Of a DNA stretch of 64,000 nt, positions 33,271 to 42,540 are shown in pieces. The stretch is from Aliirhizobium wenxiniae (GTDB lineage Bacteria; Pseudomonadota; Alphaproteobacteria; Rhizobiales; Rhizobiaceae), in contig NZ_JAEUAN010000027.1 of NCBI RefSeq assembly GCF_019511445.1, forward strand, positions 1 through 64,000. The letters run 5' to 3'. The notes under the pieces are model-generated. The model searched no databases and had not been told where the DNA came from. It saw only the letters and a list, made by a program, of their open reading frames with translations. The translations under genes and the position numbers were made by a program. How positions within the stretch are numbered: position 1 is the first letter of the stretch; each line of letters opens with the position of its first letter.

Positions 33271-34155
33271 TTGAGTTTTTGGCACTCCATGGTCTGGCGC
33301 ACCGAAGGGATCAGGGTTGTCGCTCCTGCGAAATGGCGCCAGCTCGACGGTCTTGTCAGTGTCTATTGGGAAGCGGAAAGCCAGTCCGGTGCGAAAGGCT
33401 ATTATCTCGCTGAAGATCCCCGCATCATGATCTTTTTCGACGACGTGTCGTCTCGCGTCCGGATTTCCAACAAGGATGGCAGCTTTTCGCAAAATCATCG
33501 TCCGATGACACGCGCGATCTATATCCCGGCCGGCGTTCCGATGTGGACAAACAGCAGGTCGTCACATCGCTTTTCCCACCTCAATCTGCATATGCACAAG
33601 CATCGTGTCATGCGATACTTGGCGCCATCCGTCGGCAGATCAGTCGCATTGACAGCATTGCGGAGACCGGTCGAAATCCAGGATATCGGGGCCATCGAGA
33701 CATTGGCGGGCCTGCTGGTGGATGAGATATCAAGTCCCTCACGCCATGCCGTTTATGCCGAAAGTCTGGTGGGAAGCATTGTGACGGGTCTGCTCGACCT
33801 GCCGGAATGCAGTGGCGGCGACTTGGATGGCCGATTGACGGAAGCCCAGATAGAGACCCTGATCGACCGGATGGACACACGTATCGGTCATCGTCTGACC
33901 ATTGCCGAAATGGCCGAGACGGTTGGATTGTCGGAGAGTTGGTTTGCCAATGTCTTCAAGCAGACGACGGGCAGGACACCCCTGCAATGGCAGCTATCGC
34001 GACGCATTGAACTCGCCAAGAAGCTCTTGCTCGAAAGCGATCTGGCTGTCGCAGATATCGCGGCCCAGCTCGGTTTTACCGATCAAGCGCATCTGACAAG
34101 GACATTCCGGCAGTTTGTCGGAGACACACCCGCTGCATGGCGGCGGACACGATAG
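33271..34155 (+). CDS. AraC-family regulator beside a siderophore receptor
   Basis: The protein has 294 residues from a TTG; an ATG at 33289 is equally possible and neither has a clear ribosome site. The N-terminal cupin-like sensor runs to about residue 180 (SHRFSHLNLHMHKHRV). Two helix-turn-helix motifs follow: LTIAEMAETVGLSESWFANV and LAVADIAAQLGFTDQAHLTR. In iron clusters such AraC proteins usually sense the imported ferric siderophore and activate the cognate receptor gene. The TonB receptor gene is convergent with it 65 bases away, which supports that role. Confidence 0.85.
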   Translation: MSFWHSMVWRTEGIRVVAPAKWRQLDGLVSVYWEAESQSGAKGYYLAEDPRIMIFFDDVSSRVRISNKDGSFSQNHRPMTRAIYIPAGVPMWTNSRSSHRFSHLNLHMHKHRVMRYLAPSVGRSVALTALRRPVEIQDIGAIETLAGLLVDEISSPSRHAVYAESLVGSIVTGLLDLPECSGGDLDGRLTEAQIETLIDRMDTRIGHRLTIAEMAETVGLSESWFANVFKQTTGRTPLQWQLSRRIELAKKLLLESDLAVADIAAQLGFTDQAHLTRTFRQFVGDTPAAWRRTR

Positions 34156-34174
34156 GCTTTGCCGAAGCTTCATA

Positions 34175-34208
34175 GGAGCCGCCGGTAGGCGGCCCCCGGT
34201 TTGTTTTT
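34175..34208 (+). terminator. Terminator between the AraC gene and the TonB receptor gene
   Basis: GCCGCC (34178-34183) and GGCGGC (34188-34193) form a stem around GGTA. A CCCCCGGTTTGTTTTT tail follows, T-rich at 34200-34208 on the plus strand. Confidence 0.65.
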
Positions 34209-34220
34209 AGATTTCCGCGG

Positions 34221-36392
34221 TCAGAACCGGTAACGAACCGATCCCATGACGGTGCGGCCTTCTTCGACATAGCACCATGAACCAGCGCATGTCGTTTCGC
34301 GATTGTCGAAGACATTGTTGACGCTGACCTTGGCCGAAAGACCCTTCAGGTCGGGATTGGCTGCGCCGAAATCGTATCCGAGCGAGGCATCGACCAGAAC
34401 GCGAGATGCGTTCTTGCCCGTGTCGTTCCCGTCGGTCTTCCAGGTCTTGGCGTAATATCTGGCGCCGGCACCGAGGCTCAGGCCTTCCAGCGGACCGGAG
34501 GGCATTTCGTAGTTTGCCCAGAGGGTGAACTGGTTTGCCGGAATGCCGGATGGAGCCTTGCCGGGGTTGTCGCCCGCAAGAATTTCCAGGTCGAGATAGG
34601 TGTAGGATGCAAGAAGATCGAGACCGTCGAACAGGCTCGTCTTGGCTTCGATTTCAAAGCCGCGCGAACGAACCTTTCCTCGGGAAACCTGGAAACCGAT
34701 ATTGTCGGGATCGGAAGCCAGCGTGTTGCTCTGTTCGATGTTGAAGATCGCGGCATTGATAGCGAGGTTTAGGTCCGTCGGGCGATATTTCACGCCGACT
34801 TCGAACTGTTCGCCTTCTGACGGAGCGAAATATGCACCGGAGACGCTGGTGCCGGAATTGGGTGCGAAAGACGTCGAATAGCTGACATAGGGCGAAAGGC
34901 CGTTGTCGAAGAGATAGGCCAGACCGATACGCTTGGAGAAATGCGTGACCTGCTCGGCCTGATTGCTATCCAGCCAATCATAACGTCCGCCAAGCGTCAG
35001 GACAAAATTGTTGAACTCGATCTGATCCTGCAGGTAGATCCCGTATTGGTTCTGCCGGGTGATCGATGCCGGTCCCATATCCGCACTTGTCGGGCCGGAG
35101 ATCGGCTGCGCACCGTAATTCCAGTCGTCATAGTCGAAAGCTGGCGCTGCGATGCTGCCGTAGGCGTAGCTGCTTTCGATATAGCTGTAATCCATGCCGG
35201 CAAGTACGGTATGCTGCAGGGCACCGGTTGCGACATTCCACTCAAGCTGATTGTCGATGGCGAATGTGGTGGCGGAATCCTGGATGCGATCCGCGGTCCG
35301 GCTTCCGTCCGGCAGAAGAATGCCGTCAGCATCGGTTTTGAAGCTGACATATTTCATGTCCACATCGACTTCCTGATAACGCAGGTTCTGGCGGAACTCG
35401 AGATTATCTGAAAAACGGTGCTGGAATTCGTAGCCGATCCGCTTCTGATGCTGATCGAGGTCGGCCCAGGCTGGATCGCCGGATTCAAGGTCGGTTTTGG
35501 CGCCGTTCTGGCTGACATAACCGGCTGCGCCGCCGCTGGTGATATCGGAATACTCTCCCAGAATGGTCAGCTGTGTATCGCGGTCATCCGAGCGGAAGGT
35601 CAGTGCCGGGGCGATATAGATGCGGTCGTTCTTGGCGGCGATGAACTGTGTGTCTGCGCCACGGGCCAGGCCGGTGATCCGGTAGAGGACATTTTCATTG
35701 TCGCCGACGGGACCGGAAGAATCGAAGGTGACCTGGCGGCGATCGAAATTACCGACCTGAGCCTCGACCTCGTTGAACGACTCATCTGTCGGGCGTTTGG
35801 AGATGACGTTGATGAGACCGCCCGGAGAACCGCCACCATAAAGAACCGAACTCGGCCCTTTCAGGATGCTGACCGCCTCAAAGCCGTAGGGCTCCTTGCG
35901 GGCGACTGAGAAATTGCCGCCGATGTCACGCAGGCCGTCACGGTAATAACCGTTGCTGGTGACGTTGAAGCCGCGAATGAAGACTGTGTCGAAGCGCGGG
36001 TCGAAGCCGTAAACGCCAGTGCGCACACCCGAACTGTAATTGGCTGCCTGAACCAGGCTCTGGACGTTACGGTCTTCCAGCTCCTTACGGGAGATGATCG
36101 AAACCGACTGGGGAACCTTGGAAAGATCGGTATCGGTCTTCGTGCCGAGAGTTGCCGAGGTGCCGACATAACGATCCGCCTTGGCCGCGCTGGTCGAGCT
36201 GCTGCCCGGTGTCGTATTTCCGCTGCTCAAGATGATGGGAGCAAGTGTCGTCGACGGGGCTGAACCCGCTGCATCCTGGCTCATTGCGAAGGTCGGGGCC
36301 AGGGTGAAAAGCGCTGTACACCCGAGAAGAGTTGCGTTTCTGAAGTGCGGCGCTGACTGCCTCGAATTATTGCGCTTCCGTTTCATGTCCAT
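34221..36392 (-). CDS. TonB-dependent siderophore receptor (FhuA/FoxA-like family)
   Basis: The protein has 723 residues from the third ATG of a run (36392), 6 bases after TTGGAAG; the frame is open to 36644. The signal peptide is preceded by a basic MKRKRNNSR stretch and ends near TFAMSQD. The plug domain (about 75-190) has VPQSVSIISRKELEDRNV, FIRGF and LKGPSSVLYGGGSPGGLINVISKRP-type segments, split here by normal variation. The barrel follows and ends in a terminal Phe (GSVRYRF), the outer-membrane targeting signal. An extracellular loop near the C-terminus has two cysteines (TTCAGSWCYVEE). The ligand is a ferric siderophore, type not determinable; the convergent AraC gene is its likely regulator. 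Confidence 0.92.
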   Translation of the reverse strand: MDMKRKRNNSRQSAPHFRNATLLGCTALFTLAPTFAMSQDAAGSAPSTTLAPIILSSGNTTPGSSSTSAAKADRYVGTSATLGTKTDTDLSKVPQSVSIISRKELEDRNVQSLVQAANYSSGVRTGVYGFDPRFDTVFIRGFNVTSNGYYRDGLRDIGGNFSVARKEPYGFEAVSILKGPSSVLYGGGSPGGLINVISKRPTDESFNEVEAQVGNFDRRQVTFDSSGPVGDNENVLYRITGLARGADTQFIAAKNDRIYIAPALTFRSDDRDTQLTILGEYSDITSGGAAGYVSQNGAKTDLESGDPAWADLDQHQKRIGYEFQHRFSDNLEFRQNLRYQEVDVDMKYVSFKTDADGILLPDGSRTADRIQDSATTFAIDNQLEWNVATGALQHTVLAGMDYSYIESSYAYGSIAAPAFDYDDWNYGAQPISGPTSADMGPASITRQNQYGIYLQDQIEFNNFVLTLGGRYDWLDSNQAEQVTHFSKRIGLAYLFDNGLSPYVSYSTSFAPNSGTSVSGAYFAPSEGEQFEVGVKYRPTDLNLAINAAIFNIEQSNTLASDPDNIGFQVSRGKVRSRGFEIEAKTSLFDGLDLLASYTYLDLEILAGDNPGKAPSGIPANQFTLWANYEMPSGPLEGLSLGAGARYYAKTWKTDGNDTGKNASRVLVDASLGYDFGAANPDLKGLSAKVSVNNVFDNRETTCAGSWCYVEEGRTVMGSVRYRF

Positions 36393-36734
36393 CATCATCT
36401 TCCAACATTGATCTGACGGTTGTGGATCTTTGAAAAATGATCGCCGCAACCGATGTCTTCCGGGGACGGCGGCCTGAACATGATCAAGACAGGCCGCGAG
36501 ATCGCGTTCCCCAGCCCGTTCGAAGCGAAGTTTGGATCGTCCCGGAGTCGCCATAACTTGAGGATGGATATCCAGTATTGTAACTTTTCCGATTTTTGTA
36601 AGAAACGACGGCGTATGGGCATGGGGCTCTGCCGACGCTGCCATTTTGCGTCCTGCGCGGGTGTTGTTTCAGTCGATATCCTTGAACCAAGCAAGCCACG
36701 GAACGGACCTAAAAGAAATCGGTCTACTACGCCT

Positions 36735-36753
36735 TTCGCATATCATTTGCGAA
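36735..36753. promoter_or_regulatory. Candidate metal- or iron-responsive operator
   Basis: TTCGCATATCATTTGCGAA is an exact inverted repeat of TTCGCA/TGCGAA around 7 bases. The 19-bp length is that of a Fur-family box, though the sequence is not the classical one. It lies between an iron receptor gene and a transporter operon. Confidence 0.4.
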
Positions 36754-36791
36754 TGAAACTAGGTGCGATCCTGATTAATGTAGATTGAGCA

Positions 36792-36833
36792 TTGTCATAA
36801 CAGGTTGGCATTTTCTAAATGCACATATGTGCA
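36792..36833 (+). promoter_or_regulatory. Promoter and overlapping 14-bp operator of the transporter operon
   Basis: TTGTCA (36792-36797) and TCTAAA (36814-36819), 16 bases apart, resemble a -35/-10 pair. TGCACATATGTGCA (36820-36833), a perfect palindrome, starts right after the -10 where a repressor would block the polymerase. The LacI gene at the operon end is the obvious candidate. Confidence 0.45.
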
Positions 36834-36903
36834 AGACTGTCATGTGACTGTCACTCTGCCTGACTATGTTCCGCCGCGCTGGACGAGAAAGGGCGGCGAT
36901 AGG

Positions 36904-38733
36904 ATGGCAATTGGGAAACAAGTGGCAGGGCTTGGTGTCGGCACGCGGATGGATGTGCTTCGGCATCATTTGGCAGTGGCGCAGCGTGAGCCGGTTATTG
37001 CCATTGGCGTTATTCTGGCCGTCATTTTCTCGCTGCTCATTCTTGCGCCCGTCATTTCTATCCTCGTCAATGCCGCGATCGTACAGATTGGCGATGCGGC
37101 CCGTACGAGAGCGCCAGAGGGCGCTTTCACGCTCTATTATCTGACGCGTGCCTTCGCCTCGCGCATGTCGAGCATTCTTCTCTGGCAGCCGCTCTTGAAT
37201 ACGGCGTCGATCGCAATCGGCGCAATTGGGATCTCCATGACGGTTGGCGGCATCCTCGCCTGGCTCGTCAACCGTACGGATCTCGCCGGCCGCCGCTGGC
37301 TGGCAACGGGGCTGATCATCCCCTTCATGCTGCCGACATGGACGCTGGCGCTGGCCTGGACGACGATCTTCAAAAACCGCACGGTCGGCGGCCAGCCAGG
37401 CTGGCTGGAGACGCTCGGTTTCGCGACGCCCGACTGGCTGGCCTATGGCCGCTTTCCGATCATCATCATCCTGTCGCTGCACTATGCGCCATTCGTCATC
37501 CTCATTCTGGGGGCAGCGCTGCAGAGGCTCGACGCGCAGCTGGAGGATTCTGCCCGCATTCTCGGGGCAAGCCGCCGCCGCGTCGCCTTCCAGATCGTGT
37601 TACCGTTGATGCGGCCGGCGCTTCTGTCCTGCGGCCTGCTGATCCTGGCCGATTGCATCGGCGAATTCGCCGTTCCCTACGTGCTCGGCCTGCCGGTCCA
37701 GTTCGACACGCTGTCGACCTCGCTCTATCGGGCGATCTCCACCCGCCAGAGCGGAATGGCGGCCGTCATGGCGGCGGTAATCATGGTGATCGGCGTCATT
37801 ACGCTTTACATCGACACCCGCATGATGCGCGAGGCGCGTCGCTTCGCCATCGTCGGCGGCAAGGGCGCCATGGATCGCCGCCGCCCGCTCGGGCGTTGGC
37901 AAATTCCGGCAGCCGGTTTTGCGCTCGCCTTCTTCACGCTTGGCGTCGTCATTCCGCTTCTGACCCTGTTTCTCTCGACGATCATGCGCGTGCCGGGCCG
38001 TTTCTCGCTGGAAAACTTCACCTTCGACTTCTGGATCGGCACCAATCTCGATACGGTCGCGCTGAGAAGTGGCATCCTGCTGACCCCGGAATTCTGGAGC
38101 GCCGGCCTCAATACGGTGGTCATCATCGGCGCTGCCTCGCTTGCCTCGGGAATTATGGGCCTGCTCGTCGGTTATGTGGTGATCCGCACTCCGTTTGCGG
38201 CGCTCGGTGCCTTCCTGCGCCAGATCACCTTCATGCCGTATCTCGTTCCGGGCATCGCCTTTGCGGCTGCGATCCTCACGCTTTTCGCCGTGCCGCGCGG
38301 CCCCATTCCCGCCCTTTACGGCACGTCGATCATCCTCATCCTGGCGCTGATTGCCGACCAGATGCCATTCGCCTCCCGATCCGGCATTGCCGCCATGGCG
38401 CAGCTCGGCAAGGAGCCGGAAGAAGCCGCACGGATCGCCGGTGCCGGCTGGTTACGACGGATGACGAGCATCGTCATGCCGATCCAGAAACGAGCCCTGG
38501 CAAGCGCGATCCTGCTGCCGTTCATCTCGGGCATCAAGGGTGTCAGCCTGTTCATCATCCTCGCGGTCCCCGCCACGGATGTGCTGACCACCTATTCGCT
38601 GCGCCTCGTCGATTACAACTACACCCAGGCAGCTAATGCCGTCGTGCTGATGATCGCGCTTTTGGCGCTCTTCGGCACAATCCTCATCAACCGCCTGACC
38701 GGCAATGGCATTGCCAAGGGACTGGAGAGCTGA
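36904..38733 (+). CDS. ABC transporter fused double permease (AfuB/FbpB type)
   Basis: The protein has 609 residues from the ATG at 36904; the frame is open from 36805. It has about twelve membrane helices in two repeats, each with an ATPase-contact loop: DSARILGASRRRVAFQIVLP and EEAARIAGAGWLRRMTSIVMP. Two fused permease modules are typical of FbpB/SfuB/AfuB, which import ferric iron or, for AfuABC, hexose phosphates. It is the first gene of an operon with the ATPase (1 base after), binding protein and two phosphatase-like genes, which favours a phosphorylated organic substrate over iron (inference). Confidence 0.88.
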   Translation: MAIGKQVAGLGVGTRMDVLRHHLAVAQREPVIAIGVILAVIFSLLILAPVISILVNAAIVQIGDAARTRAPEGAFTLYYLTRAFASRMSSILLWQPLLNTASIAIGAIGISMTVGGILAWLVNRTDLAGRRWLATGLIIPFMLPTWTLALAWTTIFKNRTVGGQPGWLETLGFATPDWLAYGRFPIIIILSLHYAPFVILILGAALQRLDAQLEDSARILGASRRRVAFQIVLPLMRPALLSCGLLILADCIGEFAVPYVLGLPVQFDTLSTSLYRAISTRQSGMAAVMAAVIMVIGVITLYIDTRMMREARRFAIVGGKGAMDRRRPLGRWQIPAAGFALAFFTLGVVIPLLTLFLSTIMRVPGRFSLENFTFDFWIGTNLDTVALRSGILLTPEFWSAGLNTVVIIGAASLASGIMGLLVGYVVIRTPFAALGAFLRQITFMPYLVPGIAFAAAILTLFAVPRGPIPALYGTSIILILALIADQMPFASRSGIAAMAQLGKEPEEAARIAGAGWLRRMTSIVMPIQKRALASAILLPFISGIKGVSLFIILAVPATDVLTTYSLRLVDYNYTQAANAVVLMIALLALFGTILINRLTGNGIAKGLES

Positions 38734-38734
38734 C

Positions 38735-39874
38735 ATGCCCGATATCAACCTTACCCATGTAAGCAAGAATTATGCGGGCAGCGATCACCCGGCCGTCGAT
38801 GACCTGAACCTTACAATCGCCGATGGCGAGTTCATGTGCCTGCTCGGTCCGTCCGGCTGCGGCAAGACGACGACGCTTCGAATGATTGCCGGGCTGGAGC
38901 ATCTGAGCGGCGGCGAAATCTCGATCGGCGAGCGGGTGGTCGACAGCATTCCGGCCGGCGCATTCGTGCCACCGGAGCAGCGCCGGCTCGGCCTCGTCTT
39001 TCAATCCTATGCCCTGTGGCCGCACATGACGGTGGAGCGCAACATCGATTTCGGCCTGCGTCTGCGGAAGCTGCCGGAGGCGGAACGCCGCGCCAAGGTG
39101 GCGGATGTGATGGAGAAGCTGCGGATCCGCGATTATGCCAAGCGTTATCCGTCGCAGCTTTCCGGTGGCCAGCAGCAGCGCGTGGCGCTTGCCCGCATGC
39201 TGGCGGTCAATCCGGATATCCTTCTGCTCGACGAACCGCTCTCCAATCTCGATGCCGCCCTGCGGCTGGAGATGCGCGCCGAACTGCGCCGCCTGCATGA
39301 GGAATTCCGCACCACGATCGTTTTCGTCACTCATGACCAATGGGAGGCGATGACGCTTGCAACCACGATTGCGGTCATGAATGGCGGGAGACTGCAACAG
39401 GTGGGCGCGCCGGATGATATCTATTCGCGGCCGGTCAACCGTTTCGTCGCTGAATTCATCGGCAATCCGCCGATCAACATGATCGCGCTCGATGCGGCAC
39501 AGCCTGCGGGCCTTGCCACACGGCTGTCCGGTACGCTCTCACTCACCGGCGCGGCGTCGCTCGGCATCCGGCCTGAAGAAATCACGCTTTCCCCGGTGGA
39601 TAATGCGGTGCCGCTCGGCGCGCTGCGGCTGGAAAGCATCATGCCGACCGGCGGCAGCTGGATACTCGAACTGTCGCTGGGCGGCGAGCGCTTGTTCCAC
39701 GCCACCCATATCCGGCCTTCGGCAAAACCCAGCCAGATGGTCGACTGTTTCGCGTGGGCTGAAGGCTTGCATCTTTTCGACGCGCGGGGACAGCGCATCG
39801 AGACAAACGAAATCCGCGTGCGACACGCGGCGCAGCCGGTCGGCCTCGGCCGTCCGGCACCCGTACCTGCATAA
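38735..39874 (+). CDS. ABC transporter ATP-binding protein (AfuC/FbpC type)
   Basis: The protein has 379 residues; the ATG at 38735 follows the permease stop by one base. Walker A is GPSGCGKTT, the Q loop VFQSYALWPHMTV, the signature LSGGQQQRVA, Walker B ILLLDEPLSNLDA and the switch His in VTHDQWEAMTLA. About 130 residues after the core form the TOBE regulatory domain (SLGIRPEEITLSP). It energises the double permease. Nothing is missing. Confidence 0.92.
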   Translation: MPDINLTHVSKNYAGSDHPAVDDLNLTIADGEFMCLLGPSGCGKTTTLRMIAGLEHLSGGEISIGERVVDSIPAGAFVPPEQRRLGLVFQSYALWPHMTVERNIDFGLRLRKLPEAERRAKVADVMEKLRIRDYAKRYPSQLSGGQQQRVALARMLAVNPDILLLDEPLSNLDAALRLEMRAELRRLHEEFRTTIVFVTHDQWEAMTLATTIAVMNGGRLQQVGAPDDIYSRPVNRFVAEFIGNPPINMIALDAAQPAGLATRLSGTLSLTGAASLGIRPEEITLSPVDNAVPLGALRLESIMPTGGSWILELSLGGERLFHATHIRPSAKPSQMVDCFAWAEGLHLFDARGQRIETNEIRVRHAAQPVGLGRPAPVPA

Positions 39875-39915
39875 GCTCCCAAAACCTCTTTGCTAAATCA
39901 CTCAAAGGAATATCG

Positions 39916-41034
39916 ATGAGACTTTCCCACACTCTGATTTCTTCGCTGATGCTTTCCGCAGCCGTTTCGCTCAGTGCCGCAACCGCCAGCGCCGAGGAAG
40001 CCTTCAATCTCGACGCACTGATCGAGGCCGCCAAAAAGGAAGCGCCGATCACCGTCTACAACTCCAGCGGCAAGATCGTCGCCCAGGCGAAGTCGTTTAC
40101 TGAAAAGTATGGTATACAGGCGACCGGCATCAAGGCCAACGCACCGACGACCCTGGAGATCGTCATTCGTGAAGCGCAGGCCAACAACATCAAGGCCGAC
40201 GCCATGATCCTGCTCGATGCCCCGGCCGGCATTTCGCAGTTGATCGAGACCGGTTACGTCGAAAGCTGGCTGCCTGCCGATCTCGCCAAGGATATTCCGG
40301 AAATCTTCCAGAACCCGCTCGTCGTCTATCAGGAGCCGAATGTCTGGAGCTACAACACCGCCCTCAACGAGAGCTGCCCGATCACCAACATCTGGCAGCT
40401 GACGGAGCCGCAGTGGAAAGGCAAGGTGGCGATGCAGGATCCGCTCGGCAAACCTTCCTACACCGACTGGTTCAACCAGCTGGAAGCCCATGCCGACAAG
40501 AAGATCGCAGACGCCTATCAGGCGCAGTACGGCAAGCCGCTCGAAACCAGCGAAGACAGCGCTACCGCAGCCTGGGTCAAGGCGTTTGCGGCGAACGGCC
40601 CGCTTCTGACCGACAGCGATGGCGCAGCCGCCGAATCCGTCGGCGCGCCGGACGCCAAGGAGAATTTCGTCGGTCTTCTGTCGACCGCGAAGTTTCGTGA
40701 CAACAAGGATGGCATGAAGCTCGGCCTCTGCGCCGGCATCAACCCCTATTCGGGCTGGAGCTACCCTTCGCTCGGTCTGATCGCCAAGGGCACCAAGAGC
40801 CCGAATGCCGCAAAGCTGTTCATCCATTACATGATGACCGAGGAAGGCATGGCAGCCCAAGCTATTGACGGCAAGATGTCGACCAACAAGACCGTCGGCC
40901 TGCCGTCGGAAGAGCCGTCGGGCGTCGGCAAAATCGTCGAGCAGATCCAGTCTTACGACGCCTCGACCGGCAAGCAGGACTGGGAAGCCCGCCAGGACTG
41001 GCAGGATTTCTGGGCCTTGAACTACAAGAAGTAA
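39916..41034 (+). CDS. ABC transporter periplasmic binding protein (AfuA/FbpA type)
   Basis: The protein has 372 residues with a signal peptide ending ATASAEE (about residue 27). The fold is that of family-1 binding proteins related to FbpA/AfuA (ITVYNSSGKIVAQ, EVVIREAQ-like segment, YNTALNESCPITNIWQLTEPQWKGKV). FbpA-type iron binders have paired tyrosines near residues 195-196; here I see no YY pair in that region, only isolated Tyr (PSYTDWF), which fits an organic or sugar-phosphate ligand rather than bare ferric iron. This is an inference from pattern. Confidence 0.85.
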   Translation: MRLSHTLISSLMLSAAVSLSAATASAEEAFNLDALIEAAKKEAPITVYNSSGKIVAQAKSFTEKYGIQATGIKANAPTTLEIVIREAQANNIKADAMILLDAPAGISQLIETGYVESWLPADLAKDIPEIFQNPLVVYQEPNVWSYNTALNESCPITNIWQLTEPQWKGKVAMQDPLGKPSYTDWFNQLEAHADKKIADAYQAQYGKPLETSEDSATAAWVKAFAANGPLLTDSDGAAAESVGAPDAKENFVGLLSTAKFRDNKDGMKLGLCAGINPYSGWSYPSLGLIAKGTKSPNAAKLFIHYMMTEEGMAAQAIDGKMSTNKTVGLPSEEPSGVGKIVEQIQSYDASTGKQDWEARQDWQDFWALNYKK

Positions 41035-41107
41035 ACGCCGCATATTTCTAATCGAGTCAGGACGGGGTTCAACACAGTGAAGCCCCGTGCATTTACCGAA
41101 AGACACC

Positions 41108-41929
41108 ATGCTGACTGTCGAAGAACTGAACCAACGTGAAATTCTGCTGCGCGCGGTAGCGGCATCCGCCGGTGCGCTTGCACTTGAAGCCTTCCGCGCC
41201 CGCAAGCCCGGCGACTTTACCCTCAAGGGCCATCAGGATTTCCTGACCGAAGCGGATGGTGCCGTGGAAAGTCATGTTCGCAGCGAGATCGCCGCCATGT
41301 TTCCGCAGGACGGAATTCTGGGAGAGGAGGCCGGCGGCAAGCCAGCGGAACGCCTGTGGGTGATCGACCCGATCGACGGTACGGCCAATTTCGCCCGGGG
41401 CATCCCGCATTTCTGCATCTCCATCGCCTTCTGGGAAAAAGGTGAGACGCTGCTTGGCGCGATCTTCAATCCGGCCTCCGGCGAGTTCTATTTCGCCCGC
41501 AAAGGGCAGGGGGCAACAAAGAATGGCGAAGCCATCGCCGTTGCATCCACCGGCGCCATCGCCACCGCATCGGTCGAGATCGGCTGGTCGCCACGCGTCG
41601 AGGCATCGGAGTATCTTGGCGCTCAGCAGCGCGTGCTAGACCGCGGCGCCAACATCCGTCGCGGCGCTTCCGGCGCACTCGCCATCGCCTGGGTTGCGGA
41701 AGGTCGCACCGATGGCTATGCCGAATGCTACATGAACGCCTGGGATTGCCTTGCAGGTCTCCTGATGGTTCGCGAGGCTGGCGGTATTACCGGAGCTTAT
41801 CCGGAAAGCGAGAACGAGTTGCTGACGGGCGGCGAGATCTTTGCGGCAGCTCCCGGTATCGCTGCCGAATTTTCTGCCGCGATGAAGATCGCCATTATGG
41901 CCGCAGACGAAAAGGGAGAGGCCGCATGA
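41108..41929 (+). CDS. Inositol-monophosphatase-family phosphatase
   Basis: The protein has 273 residues; GTG at 41087 is a possible earlier start. The magnesium-site motifs are present: GEEAGG, WVIDPIDGTANF and, late, NAWDCLAGLLMVREAGG. The family includes inositol monophosphatase, SuhB, HisN (histidinol phosphatase) and CysQ. Position between a sugar-phosphate-like importer and a tyrosine-phosphatase-like gene suggests it removes phosphate from the imported compound. It overlaps the next gene in ATGA. Confidence 0.9.
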   Translation: MLTVEELNQREILLRAVAASAGALALEAFRARKPGDFTLKGHQDFLTEADGAVESHVRSEIAAMFPQDGILGEEAGGKPAERLWVIDPIDGTANFARGIPHFCISIAFWEKGETLLGAIFNPASGEFYFARKGQGATKNGEAIAVASTGAIATASVEIGWSPRVEASEYLGAQQRVLDRGANIRRGASGALAIAWVAEGRTDGYAECYMNAWDCLAGLLMVREAGGITGAYPESENELLTGGEIFAAAPGIAAEFSAAMKIAIMAADEKGEAA

Positions 41930-42540
41930 CATCCTCTCCTCGCCATGAGCGCCCGCATCTGAGCCTGATCCAGAAGAACCTCCCCGGCCATGATATCGAC
42001 CTCTATATCGGCGGCCGCGAGGCGGCCAGCAGTCCCGCACTTCTGGAGCGCCACGGGATCAAGGTCGTCGTTAATTGCGCCGTCAATCTCGACATCAATC
42101 TTGTCGATTCTGGTAAGGCGGCGGAAGACGAGCAGGTCGTTTCCGGCTCCGGCTTCCTGCGCTATTACAAGCTCGGTCTTGTCGACGATGCAGGAAATGC
42201 GGATACGATGCTGCTTGCCGGCTACTATCTGTTGCGTGGCGCGCTGGACCAATCTTTTCCGCAGCGGCCATCCTATCCTAACCGGGACAAGGGCAATGTG
42301 CTCGTGAACTGCCGTGCCGGCCGCAGCCGCTCGGTGGCGATCGTTTCGCTGTTTCTGCATATCGAAATGCCGGACGTCTATCCGACGCTGGCATCTGCCA
42401 TCGATCATGTGCGTGAACGGCGCCAACTGCACCCGGACGAGTGGTTCGAGACGCCGAAACCGGCATTGATCCATGCGGTCGAGCGTGCGGCGGAGATGAT
42501 CCGGCTGATCGAGACGGCAAACAGGCGAGCCGTCGCATGA
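41926..42540 (+). CDS. Dual-specificity/tyrosine-phosphatase-family protein
   Basis: The protein has 204 residues. The CX5R loop is in VNCRAGRSRSVA (C-RAGRS-R), with Asn instead of the usual His before the Cys. An upstream GGREAASSPALLERHGIKVVVNC and YYKLGLVDDAGN, which gives the general-acid Asp region, are typical of the DSP fold. It could act on protein, inositol phosphate or sugar phosphate. ATGA overlaps on both sides tie it to the IMPase-type gene and the LacI gene, so it is made with the transporter. Confidence 0.85.
   Translation: MTSSPRHERPHLSLIQKNLPGHDIDLYIGGREAASSPALLERHGIKVVVNCAVNLDINLVDSGKAAEDEQVVSGSGFLRYYKLGLVDDAGNADTMLLAGYYLLRGALDQSFPQRPSYPNRDKGNVLVNCRAGRSRSVAIVSLFLHIEMPDVYPTLASAIDHVRERRQLHPDEWFETPKPALIHAVERAAEMIRLIETANRRAVA

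Larger units (their letters stand above)
36393..36903. other. 511-base divergent regulatory region
   Basis: This separates the TonB receptor gene from the transporter operon. It contains a 19-bp interrupted palindrome at 36735-36753 and a promoter-like stretch with a second palindrome at 36792-36833. An open frame at 36453-36788 has no family features or ribosome site and I do not treat it as a gene. Confidence 0.55.

Noticed and set aside
36453..36788. 111-codon frame between the TonB receptor and the permease operon
   Set aside because: No ribosome site and unusual composition; the region looks regulatory.
36904..41034. Calling the transporter a ferric iron (FbpABC) system
   Set aside because: The binding protein lacks an evident paired-Tyr iron site, and two phosphatase genes are in the operon.
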